Shown: positions 57,662 through 64,000 of the stretch, one piece after another
How the letters are laid out: every line of letters begins with the position of its first letter
Numbering within the stretch: the first letter of the stretch is position 1
Assembly: GCF_014633365.1 (NCBI RefSeq)
Contig: NC_068341.1
Location: forward strand, 44,224,044-44,288,043
Direction of reading: 5' to 3'
DNA: 64,000 nt
Source: Diospyros lotus
Lineage: Eukaryota; Streptophyta; Magnoliopsida; Ericales; Ebenaceae
Position numbers and translations under genes: made by a program
Notes under the pieces: model-generated
The model's input: the letters and a program-made list of their open reading frames with translations, nothing else
Databases searched by the model: none
Told to the model about the DNA's origin: nothing

Positions 57662-60358
57662 CGATACTCTAAATCGAAACAAAACAACAGAACAACAATA
57701 ACAACAACGAGTACTGAAACGCAATGCGGAAAAAGTTAGGTTTTCTCCGAGCTAACAAGCTTCAAAAGTGAGATCTAGATTTACGCGGCTTTGAGATCAC
57801 TGCGAATGGCAGCGAAGAGAGAAGCAGCTCACACATAGACAGAAGATATATGCGGATGTATGCAGAGAGCACAAGAGCAGGGAAAAGTAGAAATGGAGAA
57901 GAAACTCAACAGAGCGTGAAGGGGCAAGTGTTAGGTGAATTTCCGGTTAAGGCCGTGTTTGGATTTTGGAACGCGAGGGGCGAAAAACGGAAGGAGACAA
58001 AACGAGAAATGCGGATTTAGGGTTAAGTTAGTTATCGTATTTTGAAAAATGCCAAACAAGGTACTGTCCGTTAAGGTTAAATTGATCATAATATTTTAAA
58101 AAGAGACAAAGTATAATGATTATTAGAATCTAAATTTGTAACTGTGTGGAGTTATTTTAATTGAAATAAAATTAATATTATTAGACAATGTTTAAATATA
58201 TCAATTGTTACCAAAATATAAATAAAAATTATACGAAAATAGCTCAAACTAGAGCATAGCCTAATAGATAATAAGATTGAAGGAAACTTACTATTGTCTA
58301 GATAAATATGCGCATTTGTCTAATAAAGCGAATAATTATCAATTTAAGAGAAGCAGCTCAAAGAATAAAATGAGAAAGTATTGTAGTTATCACAATAATC
58401 AATTAGAAGACATACGAAAATTTCTTCTAGATAATTACAATACTTTTTCACTTCACTATTTGATCTATTTTTTTTAACCTAACAATTATTCACTTTCCCA
58501 TACAAAAAGTATAAGTTCTCTAAGATAAAGATGAACTCCCACATTCTTGTTTTCTATCGGGCTCTGTTTTAATTTGAGCTATCCTGATATAAATTTTATT
58601 TATTATATTCTCATAACAATAAGTTGGCATCGTCTAATTAATATTAATCATTATCTTTAAAATTATTTAGATATTAAAAATAAAATACAATAAATATATC
58701 TATAATTAATATTACCCAAAAATAATAATTGTTGGGTCAAATTACTCACTTAATTATAGTGTGTTCCTTTCATATTTTGGAAATTATATTAATTTGATCT
58801 CAATCAAAAAGTATTAAAAAACGCATGCAATTTTATAAATTTTAAGAATATTCAATGAAATAATAAATATAATTAATATAAGTTAAATTTATATTTTTCT
58901 TCTTATACTTTCATATTTTTTTTGTATGTTTACTTAAATTTTTTTATTTTAATTATCTTTAAATATAATTTTTAAATTAATTTAATTCTTATTCAAAAAA
59001 TATAAATTAATGTAACTTTTTCGCGTGTCTCTGTGCAAGACCTCGGGGTTCCGGTGTAATTTTCCTTACTTTGTTGTGGTTGGCCCGCGGGGTGCGCATT
59101 GTGCACCAGGCGCGTTGTAGAGAAGGGCGGCACCTGAGAACGTGGGCGGAGATTGGAGTGTTTGAGTTGAGGTTTTGATTGATAATTAGCTTTAATTAAT
59201 ACGGAAGCAAGGGTCAAGCAAGCGTCCTTTATTGTCGTTGCAGATGCAGAGGAGCCACCTACGAGGAGGCGCCACGTGTGTGGTCCCGGACTGTGAAGCA
59301 ATTACGTGTCAGGGACAGCGGCGTACCTTCACTGGCTGCACCTGGCCACGCGGCAACTTGTCCCCGCTTCGGTTTTCGGGCGCGTCTCGCTTTCTGGTTT
59401 TGACAGGCTCCTTCTACAGTGATTCAATACACTTCTAAAACACCCAATGATTTTTTATATCATATTATATATTATATTATAAATCCGAGCCTATATTTTA
59501 CTTTAATCACTTTTTTAAACATGATAATTTTAATTTCGTATTATTTTATTTTTATATTTTTGACTGAATTTAATTTTTATATTTACATTATTTTATTTTA
59601 TTTTAACTTTTTGTATACATCAAAATATATAAATTAAACAAATTTAAAAACATAAACACAAAAATATAATCAAAATAACAAAAAATTTAAATTATTATAT
59701 AATAAAAAATTAAAATACACAAATTAAATTAATTAAAGAATACACATAAAAGAGTATAATCAAAACAAATATCGTCACAAATATTAACTTTAAAAGTATC
59801 TAAATAACATTTTATACATAAAAAAAATAAAGTAAAAAAAATTTATAACATCTCCTCAACAGCAAATAGAGAACCAAAATACTTAGCTGTCATACTTCTA
59901 ATGATATTTATGTATTAAAAAGTTATATTTTATATTACATTGATATAAATATATAATGTATCAATACATGAATATTATTAAAAGCATCGGACTGTTCAAA
60001 ATAGAAATGAGAAATACAGAATAACAGAGGAGAGCAGTTAAGTCCCAGGCATTGTTCCTGTTCCATCATTCAGCAGCATTTAATCAAGTATAGAATAAAA
60101 AACAGACTAACAATGGATGATGATGGGTAAAGAAGCTGAATTTTATTCAAGAACACTGGCTATGGAAGGCAAAAAGAAAGCCGCAACTGGCTACAAAATT
60201 TTGAGGTAAAGTTTTAAGGGTACGAATGAGGTGGTGGTTATTCCTGTCATTGGATGTAGATGGGTCTTGAAAATCATCTCCCTTTCTGTATGCTAAACAA
60301 CATCAATGAATATATTACCATGAGTGGTGAAAATTATGAGGGTGATGAAGCATTTGAG
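57662..60358. other. Intergenic region between the aspartic protease promoter and MIC60
   Basis: 57662-57950 should hold the protease promoter and leader. 58000-59000 and 59440-60000 are AT-rich and empty. 59010-59420 is an isolated GC-rich patch with CACGTG-type words (GCCACGTGTG near 59271, TACGTGTC near 59304), which could bind bZIP factors. I see no open frame of interest there. Confidence 0.45.
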
Positions 60359-61841
60359 TCAAGAAAGGCTGATGGAAGTAGCATAAGACTGAAGCAGTGT
60401 CAAGGCTTGCTCAGTGATGGCCCTGTTCCTGGCCTGCTTGAGCCATTCGCCGATAACTTCTGCTGCTTGTGTACCCTTGACCCCGTTTTCAAGAGTGTCT
60501 GCTGCTTCAGCGAGTTTCCCTTCGGCTAGCAAGCTCTCAACTCTATTTATAAGCGATTCAATTCCATCACCAGATTGGTCAGCCTCCTGAACCTGCGCCG
60601 ACAAGCAAAGGGAAAGGGTATTATGATCTGTCATTTGCTAAACAATGGTCAAGCATAGAAAGGAATGAACAGTTCTGGTCACACCTTCAACCAGGATGCA
60701 ATATGAGCCAAAGAATGTGCTAGAACACCGCCACCACCTGGTGGAATTAGACTGAAGTGCCGCAGCATCTCTTTTAGGGCATCAAACTGTAAGAAAAATG
60801 TGAATTAGACTAAACCCTTGTATATGTCTTCAAACTGCTATTAAATTCAATCCTGATACAACTAAAATAGCATTGTCAAAAGCAAAACTTATTTCTTGTC
60901 AAGAATCATGGACTTTGAAACATAGTAAGTAAAAGATCATGCTTCTAAACGTCCCAATCCTTTCCACCATATCTCCTTCACATGGCTTGGATTTGAGACA
61001 CCCCAAAACTAAAGGCAAACTGGAGTAGCGCTTGTCAAAGATAAAATGCAAGAGACACAATAAAAATGGTTTGGACATGTAAGAAGATAACTGACAAACA
61101 AACCCTTAAGGTGAGGGAATGGAATGGAGAAAATTTGTAGCAAAAGTGGGAGAGGAACTGAGGAAAACCAAAAAGGAAAAAAAAAAAAAAAAAAACTTGG
61201 TGAGAAACCCATAAATATGATATAGAATATAATAACCTTACGAAGGATATGGCCATGGACAGAGATGGTTATAGGTCTAGAATTCATATAGTTGACCCCA
61301 ACTAATAGGGTTTAAGATTGTGATTGGTGTTGTTATCATAAGAATAAGATGTGTCGAATAAAATCCGTGAGCTAATGTAATCACAATACCATTTGAGGAT
61401 AATGGTAGTTGTTCACAAACACTAGTCTCTAGAAGAAAAACCACTAATCATAACCACCATATCTATCTCCTCAAGCATAAATTTTTCTATTATCACTTTG
61501 TGAAGCCAAGACTGGTGGTCTTTCACATCAATGAAGACTAATATACAAAGCAATGTAAAATGACAAGAACACGGGGGAAAATTTTCTGCAAAACAATATG
61601 GTTGGCAGAATGGAGTAGCAATGCAGCTTATGTCATCATTGAAACAGCTAAAAAAACACACCCTGTGCCGCAATTGTAGTATGGTGTCTGTTCCATAGTC
61701 CCTTGTTTCTTCAGGAAGCGATGATAGAACCAATTCCACAAGTGGATCTTTATCAATGCCTTCAACAGAAACATGCAAAGCCTCAATCTCTTTTTGAATC
61801 GGTAGCCCTTTGGATAATACATCTTCCAATGCGAGTGCACC
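60359..61841 (-). CDS. MIC60: MIC60 (mitofilin), C-terminal exons; gene continues beyond the window
   Basis: Three terminal exons are visible: 61841-61662 (GALALEDVLSKGLPIQKEIE, ending DTILQLRHR), 60786-60685 (FDALKEMLRHFSLIPPGGGG, ending AHIASWLK) and 60592-60359 (VQEADQSGDGIESLINRVES, ending LLQSYATSISLS and stop). All junctions are phase 0 and GT-AG. This is the conserved mitofilin signature domain of MIC60, the inner-membrane core of the MICOS complex that holds cristae junctions open and contacts outer-membrane partners. In plants it also takes part in mitochondrial lipid traffic. The upstream exons (transit peptide, membrane anchor, coiled coil) are not found up to 64000, so the next intron exceeds 2.1 kb. 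Both visible large introns carry LINE fragments. Confidence 0.93.
61000..61320 (+). mobile_element. LINE 3'-end fragment in a MIC60 intron
   Basis: The plus-strand translation gives KWFGHVRR near 61065 and YRSRIHIVDPN near 61285, with a poly-A insertion between. These match the end of the LINE at 52275-53700 (RWFGHVRR and SRIHVADPT). It ends in a GTTGTTATC tail. It carries many stops and is antisense to MIC60. Confidence 0.75.
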
Positions 61842-62099
61842 CTGTAGTTAAAATTCATTACTCAAACCTCTCAATCTCAAAGTTACATAAACTATATAAT
61901 CCTTACTGTCAGCCCTGGAAGAAAAAATGAAAACAAAAAATACCAACTACTGATCATTTATGATTCTATTATTCTATCTAATTTATGTCTCCTGGCAATG
62001 CTAGATTTGATTACTAATCGTTTTGAAAGGTTACAGAGCTTATTCAAGATTGAGAGGTTTGAGTAATGAATTTTAGCTATCATTTATTAAATTGGTTAA

Positions 62100-62840
62100 G
62101 TGTGACTTCCAGTAGCTGGCAATGGTTTGGGTATTAGAAAGTTAAGAGCATTTAACAAAGCTATTACAGCTTAGTGGTTTGTGGAGATCCACAATTGAAA
62201 GCTAATGTCTCTAAAAGAGGAATATTAATGATAAACACAGTCTTCAGTGGGAAAAGTGGACTACTGGTCCTATTGGATGATTAGATCCTCCCATGAAGTT
62301 GGGCTTTGAAAGGATAAGATTAATACCAAGGTCAAGATCCATTCATTTATTTTTGTTGGTGGCAGTAATGCTGGTAGAGTTCATTTCTGGTTTAATAGTT
62401 GGTGTAAGCACAAGTAGCTGTATAACTTATCCTAGATCCTTCTAGTCTGGAGAGTGATAGAGATTTTGCAATTAGTGAGTGTTTAGGTCCCCAATACCAT
62501 TGTTTGATATTCTCAATTCTTATTTATGAATTGAGTGGGTGGGAACAACTGGACCCCAACTTTTGCTAAGTAAATGAGCCTTTTCTATTCGCTCTTCCTA
62601 TGATGCCATATATGACAGAAGTGGAGTGTTGGTCCTTCAAAATGAAGGTTAAAAGCACCTCCCAAAGTGGCCTTTTTTTAATTTGAAAAGCCTTACTCGG
62701 TTCTATTCTTGCTTTTGATAATCTAGGGATAAGGGCTTCCGGGGAGGTGGTTGATTGGTGCTATCTATATAAGAGGGGCAGGGACTGAGACTTGGTAAAT
62801 CATTTAATTTTAGACCATGCAGTGTCTTGTGATACTCAGA
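62100..62840 (+). mobile_element. Decayed LINE fragment with zf-RVT region, upstream of the first visible MIC60 exon
   Basis: Plus-strand blocks are GLGIRKLRAFNKAI (about 62130), FVGGSNAGRVHFWFNSWC (about 62350), KAPPKVAFF (about 62655) and VDWCYLYKRG (about 62750). This order is that of the reverse transcriptase tail and the zinc-binding region of plant L1-like LINEs. It belongs to a different LINE lineage from the copy at 52275, whose end lacks this region. Confidence 0.7.
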
Positions 62841-64000
62841 GACCTCTTCCCTTTCATTGACCTGGGGAACCCTGTTTGTTCTCCAGTCTTTTCTCCTTTT
62901 CAGTAGATCAGCTTTCAAAGTAGGTAGGTTTTTATTTTGTCCTTCTAATTTGGTTCTTTACATACAAGGTTCAATCTTTTTTGGCAGTTTGCTTTTATTT
63001 TTTGGCAGTTTACTTGTTTTTTTTTTCAGCCATGGATACAGATGGTTAGAAAACTAAAATAAGTGTAGCTATTGGTGGGACTAGGCTTGGGATGGTTGTA
63101 CCTGGTCATCTATAAATAAAATAGTAATATCACGATAACAATAATAATATTAATACTATCAACTAAATGTTGATCATCCAGGAAATAATAATGTGTTGAG
63201 CACATAATTCATTAGAATACAGAAATATTAAGCATACATGTCCCTCCTCAATTTTCACTACCTAAAACTTGAAAGATTCTAAACTCTTTATATCTCATCT
63301 TCTATCTTTTATCTTTTCTTCTTCATGGTAAACCTCTACTCCCAGCACTCCTCAAAGTAACATATATATTATACATAAAACAAAAAGAAATCAAATGAAA
63401 GTCTTCATTGTCCTTCCAATTCATTTTCCAAACCACTCTTTCATGATTTAGCAGGGAAGTTTTCCTTTCCCTTTATTGTTTGGTTGGAGGGGAATCAGGT
63501 AGAGAGAACAATTTAATCCCAAATATCCAGAAACTTGCAATCATGCAAAACACCTATTGAATGAAAAATAATTCATTCAAAAAACTCATTTCTGAAATCT
63601 ACAACACAAGATTTATGGACAGGTTGTTCACTTGATAACTCTGACACCTGCAATCTGCCTTCTAGAAATTGAGGCACAATTCCAGCCTCATTCCTCTCCA
63701 GACCACAAAATGATTCCTCCCCTTTCACCATAGGAACCACAAATATTTTCCACAACCAAGCCCATGACATTTACTATTGTGAATAGGCCCATTCTCTGTG
63801 CACACACACATATTCAAGCACAACAACCACATTAAACATGCATGCCTTCTACTCTGTACGAGGACAAACAATTTCTATCCACCACATGCATGCTAAGGAA
63901 ATCCATGCAGTCCCTTTGATGATGTACAGATGTTGGGTCCCTGCTACAGTTGACCTCACTAACAGTCTCATGCACTAGATGTCAAGCTAAGAGTAATAAA
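62841..64000. other. Probable MIC60 intron sequence to the window edge
   Basis: No MIC60 exon is recognisable. A minus-strand frame at 63770-63573 has no known family. The sequence is otherwise low in coding signal. Confidence 0.5.

Noticed and set aside
63573..63770. 65-codon minus-strand frame considered as an upstream MIC60 exon
   Set aside because: It has none of the coiled-coil or NALCMAF-type sequence expected before GALALED, and splice phases do not fit.

Overview
The window looks like nuclear DNA of a eudicot plant. It is AT-rich, its genes are split by GT-AG introns, and every protein I could recognise is plant-type: L-ascorbate oxidase, a heavy-metal isoprenylated plant protein (HIPP), a GPI-anchored aspartic protease, prephenate aminotransferase and the cristae protein MIC60. 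I cannot name the species.

Left part (1-31600): two ascorbate oxidase genes lie in the same orientation about 21.6 kb apart (AO1 7096-9871, AO2 28670-31218). Both have five exons and identical intron phases, and they are copies of one another. The duplication includes upstream DNA (parts of 286-7095 match parts of 26300-28669) and about 400 bp of 3' flank. AO2 looks like a normal secreted multicopper oxidase. AO1 has Leu where the family has a type 1 copper His ligand, and its signal peptide is disrupted. Between the two genes are a fragment of a prephenate aminotransferase gene and a large transposon nest (11340-22051). In the nest, three solo LTRs of one family sit one inside another, each bounded by recognisable short direct repeats. 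Comparing the two AO copies reveals several small insertions with clean target-site duplications and an empty site in the other copy.

Middle part (31600-45300): mostly AT-rich intergenic DNA. It holds an unrecognised small multi-exon gene (32678-33595, minus), a hAT MITE, a 66-bp tandem duplication and a CACTA MITE side by side (36000-36764), and an intact two-exon HIPP gene (41051-41729, minus).

Right part (45300-64000): a ten-exon aspartic protease gene (45297-57661, minus) reconstructs to an open frame of 532 residues. Its large introns hold a nearly intact antisense LINE reverse transcriptase, a TIR element containing a poly-T/poly-G tract, and a 1.15-kb element with an 8-bp target duplication. 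The last three exons of MIC60 (minus) follow. That gene runs off the right edge, and its introns contain two LINE fragments.

I found no RNA gene, CRISPR array or operon-like system. The most interesting biology is the divergence of the tandem ascorbate oxidases and the well-preserved history of transposon insertion.
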